DNA of 64,000 bases, from positions 62,001 through 126,000 of the forward strand of contig MU394053.1 of assembly GCA_022578605.1 (NCBI GenBank), read 5' to 3'. Shown here in pieces: positions 24,237 to 35,930 of the stretch (position 1 is the stretch's first letter; each line of letters begins with the position of its first letter). Source of the DNA: Camillea tinctor (Eukaryota > Ascomycota > Sordariomycetes > Xylariales > Xylariaceae). A model generated the notes under the pieces. That model made no database searches and was not told where the DNA came from. It was given only the letters and a program-made list of their open reading frames with translations. Both the position numbers and the translations under genes were made by a program.

Positions 24237-26505
24237 ATGCTGGCCCATGCGACTATGAGCTACGGTGTGGATCATTTGGACGGGGTTGACCTGGCGATTC
24301 CTAGTCCCGGTTCTCCGCCTGGAATGTCTTCATCGAAATCTTCCAAGGCGTCTTCGCTTCACTCTTTCAACTCAGATGAGGATGACTGTGTTACCACCGA
24401 TGTTGGTCACTTCGAGGAGATCGGCCTCGACGATGACGCCCTTCCCATCACCCCAACTCACATCCGCGACCTGCAAATGGCCAAGTCGAACCCGAACCCC
24501 TATAGCGCCAACTTCGCCTCAGATCTTCGTGCTGCCAACCCCAAACATGTTGGGCCTAAGGTCCACGCCAGACCCCGTGATGCTTCTCGTATACGGCCTC
24601 AGCGTGATATTACCAACCATTCCAAGATTCGGCCCACGGCACCATCCCTCACAACGCAGTTTCGGGATATGAACACCCATAACCTAAGCACCATGAGTGC
24701 TGGTCCCGAACTACGCAAAAGCCCGCTACCTAATCGAACTCTTTCTGTACGGTCTACGTCATCCACGAGCACATCACGCCGACGCCGAAGCCCCAGTCCC
24801 GGCTTCCCCTTCCGATCGCCAAGTCCTCGGGAATCGCTTGGGTCGGCGCTCTCGCGTCGGACTAGCTGGCAATCTAACCGAGAACCCAGGTCCGTCGTTG
24901 ATATCGAGAAGGAATGTGATGATGACGACGATGACAACATTCCCGACGATCTCATTCTTGACAATGTTCCTCTGTCTCCCCGGCCCCCGGCTGAACGGCC
25001 CGCCAGCCGTCCCGTTTCTGCTTCAAATTCGCCAGAGCGGCAACCAAAGGAAAGGGTTCGTAGTGTTGGAAATGGCACGCCTCCAGTCGCTGTAGACCGA
25101 GGCTCTCTCAGATCTCCATCATGGAAATCCGAACCCGCAGTATCCTCTCCAGTCAAGGGTCGCGCTAAGAGTTGGAATGCGGTTATTTCGGAGCTAAGCG
25201 CCGAAGCCAAGGCTCTGACTGAAAAGCTTGAGGAGCATGCCGACGAACTTGACAAGCACGGCATCTATCATTCCACTTACGATCGACCCAACATGAAGCC
25301 CCGGGTGAAATCCGCCCTGGCTGAGCTACCCCCTCTCCGAAGAACTAACATCATGATCGATCCGCTCCCCCTGTCCAAGGAGAAAGAAGCTGTTCTGTCC
25401 CGCACGCGACCCTCCTGGTTGCCGCCTAAAGATCCTGCCGAAGAAAGGAGACATTTGAGAGAGTACCAAAGGATGATGGCAAACAGCGTTCAAGCCGACA
25501 AGAAGAGGGAAGCTGCGCGAAAGGAGAAGGAAAGCAGCAAGGAAAGGTCAGCAAACGCACTCATCCGTGCTTGGGATGATGTTTTAGGTCGATGGGACGA
25601 TGCTATCCGCGAGCGACGAACTCGGGAACTATGGTGGAAAGGTGTTGCGCCTCGCCATCGGGGTGTTGTGTGGGCTCGTGCTATCGGCAACGGGCTTGGC
25701 CTTACGGAGGCATCATTCCAAGCGGCCCTTGCGAGGTCTCGTGAGGTCGAGGAGCGCGTTGCCAAGGGGCAAGCTAGTATCGAGGATGAGCGTCGCATGG
25801 CTTGGTTTACCCAGATCAATACCGATGTGAATGAAAAAACTTGGGTGGAGCTCAAGATTTTCCAAGCTGGTGCGCCCTTGCATCAGAGCTTGGTCGATAT
25901 TCTTCGTGCGTATGCGATGTACCGAAGTGATATTGGATATGTGAGCGGGTGCCATGTACGTGTTCCCCCGCCTATTCTTAAACGCACTTGGTGATCCATT
26001 TACTAACTGAGCCCGGTAGACTATCGCAGCACTACTCCTTCTTAACCTATCTACTCCTAATGCGGCGTTTATCGCTCTGGCTAATATCCTCAACCGATCG
26101 TTGCCCCTGTCCTTCTTTGCATCAGACGCTGGTGCACAAGCATCTGCTTGCAACCTCGTACATCAATCTTTGGCTGCTAAGTCGCCCAAACTGGACCAGC
26201 ACCTGTGCAACCGCGACCTCGGACTCGATCCCTATACCTACCTGAACAGCATTTTCACTTCTCTCTTCACCCGGCATCTCAGTCTTGATGAGTGCACGCG
26301 CCTATGGGATGTGTACGTTTTTGAGGGAGACAGTGTGCTCATCCGCGCGGCAGTGGCTCTTCTCCTAGACCGAGAGATGACCCTTCTCGGCGCCAACACG
26401 GCCAAAGACGTTCAGAACACACTAGAAGTGAACAACACAAAATCCGCGGTCCTAGGGAAAGACGACGAGTGGATGAATAAGGTACGAGGTGCAGGCAAGG
26501 TATAA
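24237..26505 (+). CDS. TBC-domain (Rab-GAP-like) protein with non-canonical active site
   Basis: Two exons, 24237-25955 and 26020-26505; the 64-nt intron contains a perfect TACTAAC branch site. Product 734 residues; a second in-frame ATG occurs seven codons in. Residues 1-440 are disordered, Ser/Pro/Arg-rich with an acidic patch, a short coiled coil (about 320-345) and a basic helix (about 415-440). The TBC domain starts near 460 (LWWKGVAPRHRGVVWARAIGN) and continues past the intron (RAYAMYRSDIGYVSGCH, then TIAALLLLNL) to a conserved end (RLWDVYVFEGDSVLIRAAVALL). TBC proteins speed GTP hydrolysis by Rab GTPases with an Arg finger (IxxDxxR) and a Gln finger (YxQ). Here the expected Arg-finger segment reads VELKIFQAG and the Gln position reads YVS, so classical GAP chemistry is doubtful. 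Membrane traffic scaffolding is a fair inference. Confidence 0.88.
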
Positions 26506-29500
26506 GGAAAGAAAAGATATTAGATGTCCAAAGAAAAAGAAATGAAGTATTTATTAGTGTTTATATATAATTTGGTTTCTGGTGAATAGGGGAGGGGGGT
26601 TTTTGGTACGGGGAGCCTTTCCATCCGTTCTGGGTGAAACGAAACATGGAGCATTTAAGCCGGAACAATAAGGCTCGATCTAGTGCAGATGGGCCTCACT
26701 GGGTTCTTTTTTTGGATTGAAACGATGATGAACGGTTTTCACACCACTTAGGAAATAGAATTGGATGGAGAGGAGTTTTGTTTCTGCAGGTTTCTGTTCT
26801 CGTGGTGGCTGACTGAGGGGAAGAGGGAAAGAGGGGGGAAGAGAGGAGGAATATGAAGAAAGGAGACGCCTGGTTGGTGATTCTTTTGGGGGGAAGGGAG
26901 AGGGGAGGGGGGGGGGTTCGTGATGTGTTAGAAGATAAAGTCGATGTTTTAGGGCTTGTTTATTTAGTTATTTAGAAAGTGAAAGTTAACAGAAAAGACA
27001 AGAAGTGAAGTAGAACATATGAAAATGTTATTATTTGGACATGGCTTTTTTTAACTTTTATGTTCACTAGTTGAAACTGCTAAAGCTGATATTGCTTAGG
27101 GTTGGTGATACCTGGTTAAGATCTACTGAGCAGTTTAGTGAGATAAGTTAAGAGAGCATGTACAAGGAGGATGATATGTTTTAGGAGGTATGTGTGGGTA
27201 TGAAAATGAGTGAAACCAAGACGAGAAGAGGATGGTGCTAGGCTACTGGCCTACCTAACCTGCATACTATCTATGGTAAGTCTGATCTAGAAGTGAGGTT
27301 GGGGTCAGATATAATAAGGTTAAACATTAATCCAAAAAAGTACAGGTATGTTGAAATGCGAAATCAAATAGACCATCGGCTCATTTTTTTTTTCTCCCCT
27401 TAGGAATCTATAACATGAGACCTCCAAGGAAAATTCTACGTAACGTGATGTAAATATTATAGCAGCTACTTGAGTAACCTACCCGAGTTAGGTAACCTAG
27501 GTTAGCTATACTTACATTAAAACGTGCAAGTGGGTTTAGGTAAAGTTTAAATGTACTCCGTAGAAATATCGACTATGCATGTTTTACCTACCATGTACCT
27601 TATATGCACATATTTAAGTGCTAGGCGTGTTACAGCCTAATTTAGCTCCATACGCATGGACCCACCCACGTAAATTCGATAAGCATTCCGGCCACCGTAC
27701 ATCGGCGGAAAGGGCATTAAGTGGGGCATCGACGGTCGACCCCGGCGATGGACGGCCTTAGTGTATATAATCCGCCGGCTTCCCACTTATCTCTAGAAGT
27801 CGGCAGCTTGAATTACAATTTGGTTACTCGTACGCCGACATTACCATAGGTACGAGACTAAGTACTATGGCTTTCCAATATCTCTTCATGAAGGATGCTC
27901 GCTGGGTTTACGGCAGCCAGCCATCCGCCATGTGACGTTGAGAGGAGAGAGATGTGGTGCTAACAGAAGGTGCGGCTCCCTTGCGTAAGTCTTCTATGAG
28001 AAAATTCAAGTGAGTTTGGATAGTAGGGTGAAGGCAGGTGGTTTAATTGGCGAGTTAGGGTCAAGCGGTGTTGGAGCGAGGATAGACATATCGTAGAACC
28101 GATGAACATTTCTGTAATACCCTTATACGTCCCTCCTATAGAGTTCATTTATGCGCTCAATCCTACGGTCTTGTTGATGTCAGGTAAGGCGTCCTTGAAC
28201 TTACTTTATAGATATATCCAAAGTTGTATCCCAATGTAAGGCTCTAAAAGGGGGGGATATCTTCATTAGTGTATTATTGACTATAGAACATACAAAAGTT
28301 AGGAAGGTTTCTACATCGGCCCATGACCTTACATGATTATAGTCCATAAGCTGGATATATTCATTTCCCTAACGTACTATGCCAGATACCAGAAGATATC
28401 AAGCTAGAGATACTACTTTCGAAGTCCCTACCCCGCATATCCCGGTTATACTAACTGCTAAACTTGTGATCCTCAGGGCGATACTAAAAGGCTTTGTCGG
28501 TTGAGAAAGCCTTGATAGGGTAGATTCGCTGGACTTGCTCATGACATAAAGTAAAGCAGCCCCACCTTGTCACGGCCTGGCCAAAAGGGGCGACATATAC
28601 AATACGGAATTGGGGCAAAATGGCCACTCGGTCATTGTGTGAAGCTTATGCCCACTTAGTACAGTCGGTTGCCCAACTCGATTATAATAGACCCACTCAC
28701 CATCTCCTAACTTGATGATTATATCGTTCCGATGCCTGTCATTGTAACTCTTTGCGAGAGCTCTAATAGGGAGTCGCTTCGGGCGCCTCCAACTCCCAAG
28801 TAAAAACAGAGGGTCCCTTTTCTGCCACCACATGCCACCACAACGAGAATTCTATATAATGTACAGAACACGCTCTTCTCTGCTTCCTTCCCCTGCACCG
28901 CTTTCTCGACTACATTTCCTTCACAGTATCATTCTTCGCACCTTTCAGACCTTGCTCCAACCGAGTCCAGACGAACAAGAGGATTATCCAGCCGATTATC
29001 TGCTTCGCAAGTGGAGATGCTGGTTATTCGTGAAGTGGCTGGACGGAAGCTGTAGCTGTGAGCCTGGGAGCCCTGGGAGAACGTTATAGATGACAAGCTC
29101 ATTGACTACCTGGAGGAAGGACGAAAAGGGCTCAGTCCTGGAGTGGGGATTTTGAGAGCCCGTCGGAATCAAGGCAGGAAGGTAGAATACCGTGTACGTT
29201 CTATAAGTCACCAGAAGCACAAACCTAGCACGAAGGTAGAAAGAGGCAGGAAAAGGAGCTAAATATCTGAATAATGTGTCATAACGCCTTTTATTTTCAA
29301 TAACTGGTGTTGTATTTACTAATGGACGGAGAATACAATGGAAGTATGGGATCACGAGAGTGTATCACAGTAGAACAGCTGCTTCATATTCGGGTATTAA
29401 CCTTGTAGCTCTGATCTCCGACGCTTCCTGCCGGTGCTTGTGCCCTTCCCATCAGTCATGTCACGTCTCACATGTGCTTTATCGGATCCCGTAGAGTTCG

Positions 29501-31012
29501 GCTTACGTTGTTCAACAGGGCACAGCTGACTTTCTGCAGTCTTCGTTGATTAGTTTATACGTAGACTGCTATCTTCAATGTTACCGCCAATGGATTTTTT
29601 TTTTCAAAGTTCTATTATTAGATGATAACCGGATGAACACGAGAATGCTTGCAGGTATTGGGATTCTCTGTCTGCCAATATTCAACTCAAAATCCTATGG
29701 GTATGATATCCAGTTGGAAGTAATAGAGCCAGTGTCGTGACAAGGGGATCAAACCTCTAATAATCATTCACGGAGTACCTTTCTCTTATATACTCGGTTC
29801 ATCCACTATCAATTCTTAAAGGTTATATTATATATATAATAATAATGAGAATGAACTTATTTATAGGTATTAAAAAGTTGTGACGTTGGGGGTAGCGACC
29901 ACCAACCAACTGGACCAACGGGCACTGTCAATGGCCTATCCCGATAAAAGGACATCAGAATTTCATAGCCGACCGCTATGGAATCTATGGTGGTGTATAT
30001 GGTCAGGTCGACTATGGTCGTCGACCATGACATATTTATAATTAAAAGCTAGAACTAGGTAACTAACTTATATAATTATAAATAAGCCACTTTTATAGCA
30101 CGGCCATGTAGCTGCGCCACATCCTACCAAGGGTTGGTTTAAGTTACCCCATTGCAGGGCCAGATCCCAGAAACCCATCCCCTCTGCATAATGGAAAGAA
30201 GCACATCGTTATCTTGTCCCACGTTAATTTGTGGGCAGCCCAACCCAAGTTTACTGCTCATCTCTCTTCCTGTATCTCTCTCTCTCTCTCTCTTCACCTC
30301 CCTTTCCTCTCTTTCGTTTCGTCTTTATGATGTAGCGTAATTTGATAAACATACTATACATGCATACTAGTGTGACCTAAGTAGGTTATGCCAATATAGT
30401 TTAACAGGTAGGTACGTAGGTATATAACTTCTTGATTTTAGTCTTAGTGTTATCCTATCATAGTTATTGGATAATAGCTGTGCTACCTAACCCAAATATT
30501 TGCCTTCTGTAGGCTGTCGAATTGGTACCTAGTACTAGGTAAGGTAAGGTAGGTAAGCTTTAAGGTATGACCTAGCTTAGGTACCGTACCTAGGTACTAT
30601 GTAGGTATGATGTTAATCGGCAGGGGAAAGAAACAGGTAGTGATGTAATAGTAGTCAGCAGGTACGCTACTTTATGTAGTACTACCAGATAACTAGTTTT
30701 GGGTAACCTAGATTAAGTTTTGCTATAAGCTTCCAACTATTTACTAGTTTCCTTCTAACAACACCATCTCTCTCTCATTTATCCCACCTTGGCTTTTTTT
30801 TTTAACTTCACCTAATCCCCTATTTCCCCTTTAAATCTTTCTTTTATTTCATATTCTCCCTCTGTAAAGTCAACCTTACTCCAGAAAAAAACTCCTAATT
30901 ACGATTTCGTTCGTTCGTTCGAAGGGGGAAAAAAGGGGGAAGAGAAAAAGAAAGAAAGAAAGTTCTTACTATCTCTCCGTAACGATGAGGTCCTTCGTTT
31001 CTTCGTCTTAAT
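26506..31012. other. long intergenic region with possible gene relics
   Basis: 4.5 kb with no gene I can support. Contents: the 3' flank of the TBC gene (G-rich, 26,590-26,920); an isolated TATATAA box at 27,764-27,770 followed by a 22-codon ORF at 27,867-27,935; two divergent short frames at 28,570-28,833 (-) and 28,832-29,089 (+) without family likeness; an AT-rich section at 29,820-30,090 with a 15-bp near-palindrome at 30,014-30,028; a (CT)n run near 30,272; and a dense block of TAGGTA/TACCTA words at about 30,520-30,610 before the GT90 leader. Confidence 0.5.
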
Positions 31013-34000
31013 ATGGCACCGCAGCAGAAGACATCTTTAGTCGCCTTGGCTATCTGGTAAGTTCAAGTTTATTTCTATTTTTATTCAGGTTGGAAACTCA
31101 ATTGACAGTTCGTCCCCAAAACCCGTTTCGCAGTCTTCTTAGTTTGAGCTCTGCGCACATCTCGTCGCGCTACTACAAAAGTGCCGCTTTTGGTATGTCG
31201 TCATTGATTCTCTCTCCCCTAATTCGTATCCACTTTATGCCTACCTACCTAACCGAGATATTGAATATGTAATATTCAATATGGAATATTCGATATGGAA
31301 TATTTCATATGTATAATTACGGTCCGAGGACTAACATCACGTATCAACAATAACCAACAGAGCGTCCCTTTCACTTCTCCATTCTCACCTTATTCCTCTC
31401 TGGGTTGATCTTGTCCATCTATGCCCGATGCTTCGCCGGCTTCGTACCCGAGCCCACCCACTATCCTCTTCACCATGCGCCAGCCAAGCCCTCAGCCGGC
31501 CGGCTGGTCGTTCTCGTTGACCGTCTCAAGTCCTTGGCCCCTTCTAGCTCCCGAGCCGTGACCTTTGCGACGCTACTCTTCTGCATAATTACTAGGACCA
31601 TTCTGTATTGGAGGATAATTCGTACGGTTCACTGCTCATGGGACGGCCTCGAAGTAAGTACCTAGTGTCCAAGGATCTACCACGTTCCTACAGCTTTCTT
31701 CCTTCATTCTAATCCCGTTCTAATCCCCGACCTCGTATGCAGTCGTTTCTGCCCTTCCTTTTGGCCATATGTAGTATTCTAGATCGGCGCGCAATCCACT
31801 TACCGAGGCACACGCAAGAAAAGCCAGGCCGGTCTGCCCTCTCGACCTACGCTGTAGCCGCTCTGGTATGGGGCCTGGCCACTGCCGACACTTTTCTTGT
31901 AACTGAGCGTAGGACTAGTGTGATTTGTCCTGAGGGCTGGACTATCGAGCGCCTGATACCGCTGGTGCAGCTGATCACTTCAGTAATTGATGCTGTGCTC
32001 ATCGTGCGCATCGGCAGACTTCGTCAAACTGGGGAAGAGCAAGCAGACACTTGGCACTGGCTGGGCACCTTATTCTCGACTTCGGCTGCTGCCCTAGCTT
32101 TCCTAGCCGTTTGGTCCTCCATCGACCCTATAAACTATGGCTGGAGTTTCTTGCTGCGACGGCTAGCTGTCGTAGATTTGCTCGCAGATAGCATAGCCGT
32201 CGCTATAGGGGTGATATCGGGTGTTTACCTGCTTGGCGTTTTCCACGCCACGGCAGTAGGGCTCCTGCCTATCTCCACGAGCATATTCGTCTCTATACAA
32301 TCCAAGATTGCCGATGGCATTATGAAAGATGCCTGGTCTACTTGGTGGGGTATCTTGACCGGCATTGTGATCTTCTTGGGAGTCGGGGTCCTGCTGCATC
32401 TTGCCAAATCATTTTCTTCTTATTCGCTCGCCGCCGCGCCCTCACCGAGGGAAAGCGCTCTCTCTAAGAATCGCTATATTTTCTATACTATAGCAGCCTT
32501 CTTACTTGTATTCTGCCAAACTGCCTTCAGTCATACTAGGGGGACATGGAGAACCCCTGAGATGCTTATTGCTGATGCCAAAAAGGACTCTGATATGTGG
32601 ATCACTATGGCAACTAAGAGCACTACCCTCGAGTCAGCAGTAGCAGAATATAGACAACGTTACCACATACCGCCGCCTCCGCATTTTGACAAGTGGTATG
32701 AATTCGCAGTTGCGTCTAAATCGCCTATTATCGATACCTTTGATCAGATAAATTCTGATCTTTTTCCCTTCTGGGGGGAAAGCCCGGCCGCCCTCCGTCA
32801 GAGAACAGCCCACCTCCTCGAGCACCCCGTGCTTTCGATGGGCGGCTTGATCATTGAAGATGGCAAGGTTGAGATTTCTCCACATGTTCCCGGTACCCAC
32901 GCGTGGATGTTACTCGTTGTCAAAGATATGATTGCGCCCTTCGCGGAATGGCTGCCCAACATGCAGCTTGCCTTCAATCTCGACGACGAATGCCGCATCT
33001 CGGTGCCGTTTGACCAGATGAAATCCTACACCGAGGAAGCAGTCGCAACCCGAATACGGCTGAACGCAAAACAGGAGTTACTACCGTTTAGTGCTGTACA
33101 AGATCCTCCCTGGACGAAGGATTTCCTCGATGCGAACGAGAAGATTTGGGAGCGTTCATCTCCTTGGTTCTTCCAAAAGTCGAAGAGCCCGATATTCTAC
33201 GAGTGGGTATCGCCCACGTGCCCTGTTGATGCTCAGGTCAACCGCTATCGCTGGTGGAATCGCAAGGCTGAGTGTGCTGACTGTTCATCACCTCATATGA
33301 GGGATGGGTTTGTGTCGAACTGGACGTCAGCTGGTGACCTCTGTCATCAATCTGACCTTGCCTATCTACATGGCTTTTTGACCTCCCCCGGTGCTATGGC
33401 CCCCTCTCATGGACTATTCCCAGTTTTCAGTCAGAGTCGTATACACAACTTTGCTGATATCTTATACCCAAGCCCGTGGAATTTCGGAGACAAAGTGACT
33501 AACGAAGACGAGAATGCAATTCCGTGGGAAGATAAGCTCAACAGTGTTTTCTGGCGGGGGGCCTCGTCGGATGGTTTTGCTGTCCACGGTACGTGGCAGA
33601 TGTTCCTGCGAGCAAGGTTTGTACACCTAGTTACCAAAGCCCGGTCTTCGTTTGGAGCAGAGTCTTTGCTCCGTCTCATCCGACCGGCCAAGGAAGGGAG
33701 GAGCCTGCTAAGCCCCCTATCGGCTTCGTCTTCCTCAAGGACACTGAATCCATTAGGAGACCAACTTGTCGTGAACGTCTCCTTCGTAGGCGACTTCTCG
33801 CGATGTGATGAGCGCGATTGTGCCGCGCAGCGCACGACATTCTACGGTTCGGCTACGGCACCTCCACCGCCGAGCATTGACTTCCAGGACAGCTGGCATC
33901 ACCGGCACCTCGTCGACTTTGATGGAGCTGCTTTCTCAGGTCGATTTCTGCCTTTCCTTGCCTCAGCATCTTTGCCTTACCGGGCGGCTCTGTTCCGCAC

Positions 34001-34262
34001 GTGGTGGGAAGAGCGTGTGCATATATGGAAACATTTTATACCACTCGATGTTAGATTGACAGACTTCTGGCCGGCCGTGTGGTATTTCGCTGGAGGACGG
34101 GGCGAAGTAGAGGCTGAGGAGATAGCAAACGCGGGACGAGAATGGGCGAAGAAAGCGCTGAGAAAAGAGGATATGCAAATTTACATGTTTAGGCTATTGT
34201 TGGAATGGGGGCGAGTCGTCGATGACCAGAGGGAGGAGATTGGGTTTGGTCTGGGGCAGTAA
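31013..34262 (+). CDS. polytopic membrane glycosyltransferase family 90 (CAP10-like)
   Basis: Four exons fit: 31013-31056, 31134-31192, 31361-31653 and 31743-34262, giving 971 residues. For the first intron the nearer AG at 31,088 would leave only 32 nt, so the in-frame AG at 31,133 is preferred; it also yields a continuous hydrophobic start (LVALAICLLSLSS). About nine further hydrophobic segments occupy the first 400 residues. The C-terminal half is the CAP10/DUF821 domain: KLNSVFWRGASSDG, then VSFVGDFSRC, then HLVDFDGAAFSGRFLPFLAS and WKHFIPLDVRLTDFW. GT90 members add xylose or other sugars in the secretory pathway (Cryptococcus Cxt1 and Cap10 are examples); donor and acceptor cannot be read from sequence. 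Likely Golgi or ER membrane. No glycosylation partner is adjacent. Confidence 0.93.
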
Positions 34263-35437
34263 GGGTGAAATGTAGAGAGAAGAGAGTTTGTGTGTTTCTG
34301 GTTTAAAAAAACCCCAAACGTTGAAGGTTAATAATCATATCACCAGCATGAATGTATGTCTCTTTCTTATACTATTTTGATACCATAGCAGTACTGGCAA
34401 AAGGGATATAGGCAGGACTATATTAGGTATGTTGTATGTGTGACGCAATAATATTACCGTATTTTGTGATTTAGCTCAGCATGACAAGGTTGTTGATGTA
34501 GATATCGTGACGGTAGGTAGATATATCGTGCATACGCCAACAGAAGTGCATTTTATTATATCTAACTCCCCTCCCCCCTCTTGTAACTATGTAGGAAGAT
34601 AAAGAGACAAATACTGGGTCTATACCCAGTTTAAGGAACAACCGTCTTGTGCAGATTCTATGTCTTGACTTTAGGATGGCTCGGCAAGGTGACTACCTAT
34701 CTACCAGTAGAAATCAATTAGTATAAACGAACTCGGATCATCCGATGCTTTATCCTGCACACCCTCTTATGAGGCTTGGCCAGGATCATTAGCCCTATGT
34801 TACGGAATAAGGGGAAGCATGGCATCGTAATCTTTGGAGAGACCTACCAAATCTGTCTTGCTAAAATGCTCGGTAAGAAGCCTGAGGCATGCTGGAATTA
34901 CAGAAAAACTTCAGCCAAAACTTATTTATAAATTAATAAAAAGTTGTAAGTTAAAGTCTAGGTATTTGTATTTTAAACCCAAGCTCTTTATAATTCTTTT
35001 ATATCTTTTTGTTATAATGAACTAAGAACAAGGATGGTTATGTAACCATCTGTAACAGTTGTATCAATAAGGCTGTGAAGGACTAAAAGCTGTCATTACA
35101 TGTAGTCCACAACACCCAACCATCAACAAAAACCGAAAATTAAGGATCAATGTTTCTCCCCGCTTTCGTCACGACTACGCGCAGCAGGCGGGTGATCCAG
35201 CTAGCCAATCGGTAGTTCGCTCGATAATAACAGTGGTTCATATGCAAATAACTACACGTGGGGCCAGGGGCTTCGATCAGAAAAATATATCCGTTAGGAA
35301 TGTGAGCCGGGAGAACTCAACACCCCGGGGATCAAAACGGTTTTTGAGGGCGGGGAGGACGGTAGGCGCATAGGTGTAACTCCGCTTTAGGAGTTTACCG
35401 CTGATGATATACGCGAGGTTTTAATGCTATAGATAGA
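34263..35437. other. intergenic, includes AT-rich island
   Basis: Downstream of the GT90 gene. The segment 34,910-35,030 is markedly AT-rich, like a short RIP-affected relic. Around 35,160-35,400 it turns GC-rich and contains a small inverted repeat AACTCC/GGAGTT (35,378-35,395). No gene is supported. Confidence 0.5.
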
Positions 35438-35493
35438 TGAGTCGCCCCTGTCTGGCCAGTGACTCGCCCGGTGACTCGCTCAAGTGACTCGCC
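35438..35493. promoter_or_regulatory. four AP-1-like TGASTCGC repeats upstream of the monooxygenase
   Basis: TGAGTCGCC at 35,438-35,446, TGACTCGCC at 35,460-35,468, TGACTCGCT at 35,472-35,480 and TGACTCGCC at 35,485-35,493. Each carries the TGA(C/G)TC core of Gcn4/AP-1-type bZIP sites, one base from the full palindrome. They lie 440-490 bp before the monooxygenase ATG and the next gene encodes a bZIP factor, so they may be its binding sites (inference). Confidence 0.5.
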
Positions 35494-35803
35494 CTGGCGG
35501 GCTCAAGAGCACCGATAGCTGTGAGGCAATTCTCAGTTTCATCACTCGGACTAATATTTTTTGTCTGATCTCTCTTAACCCGTCTTTTGCTCTCGCATTT
35601 AGGCCTCGGTGATTAGTCCTGTCATAACGGAGACTTCGGAAAGGCTTAAGCCTTTCCCTTATGTGAAGCTATGGCAAAGGCCCAAGGCCTCTCCATAATG
35701 CAAGCACGCTCTCGACTTACACGGCATTCTGGCACTAGAATGTCGTGTGGGTTTCGGGGATTTGTGTCGCGGTAAGAAGACTGCTATGTGTGGCAATTTT
35801 GAG

Positions 35804-35810
35804 TATATAA
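35804..35810 (+). promoter_or_regulatory. TATA box of the monooxygenase gene
   Basis: TATATAA, 120 bp upstream of the ATG at 35,931, in a clean context without competing upstream ATG of length. Position fits a TATA-driven, inducible fungal promoter. Confidence 0.6.
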
Positions 35811-35930
35811 GCCTACGTCGTGCCCTCGAAATACTATAATAGAGGCCTAACAAGTCAATCTTATATATCTATAACTATATACGTTCATATTTTGCCGATA
35901 GTAGCCCGAGCCAGTATCGAATAATCTACG

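Noticed and set aside
28570..29089. Two divergent short open frames around 28,832
   Set aside because: Neither shows a domain; the minus-strand frame has a KLGDGEWVYY string that recalls kinase-like folds but it is too short to support.
30014..30028. Inverted repeat ATGGTCG-T-CGACCAT
   Set aside because: Perfect but short and isolated; not enough to name a site.
29856..30086. Possible MITE bounded by CTTATTTATA and TATAAATAAG
   Set aside because: Only 10 bp of AT-rich inverted repeat, no target duplication; likely chance in AT-rich DNA.
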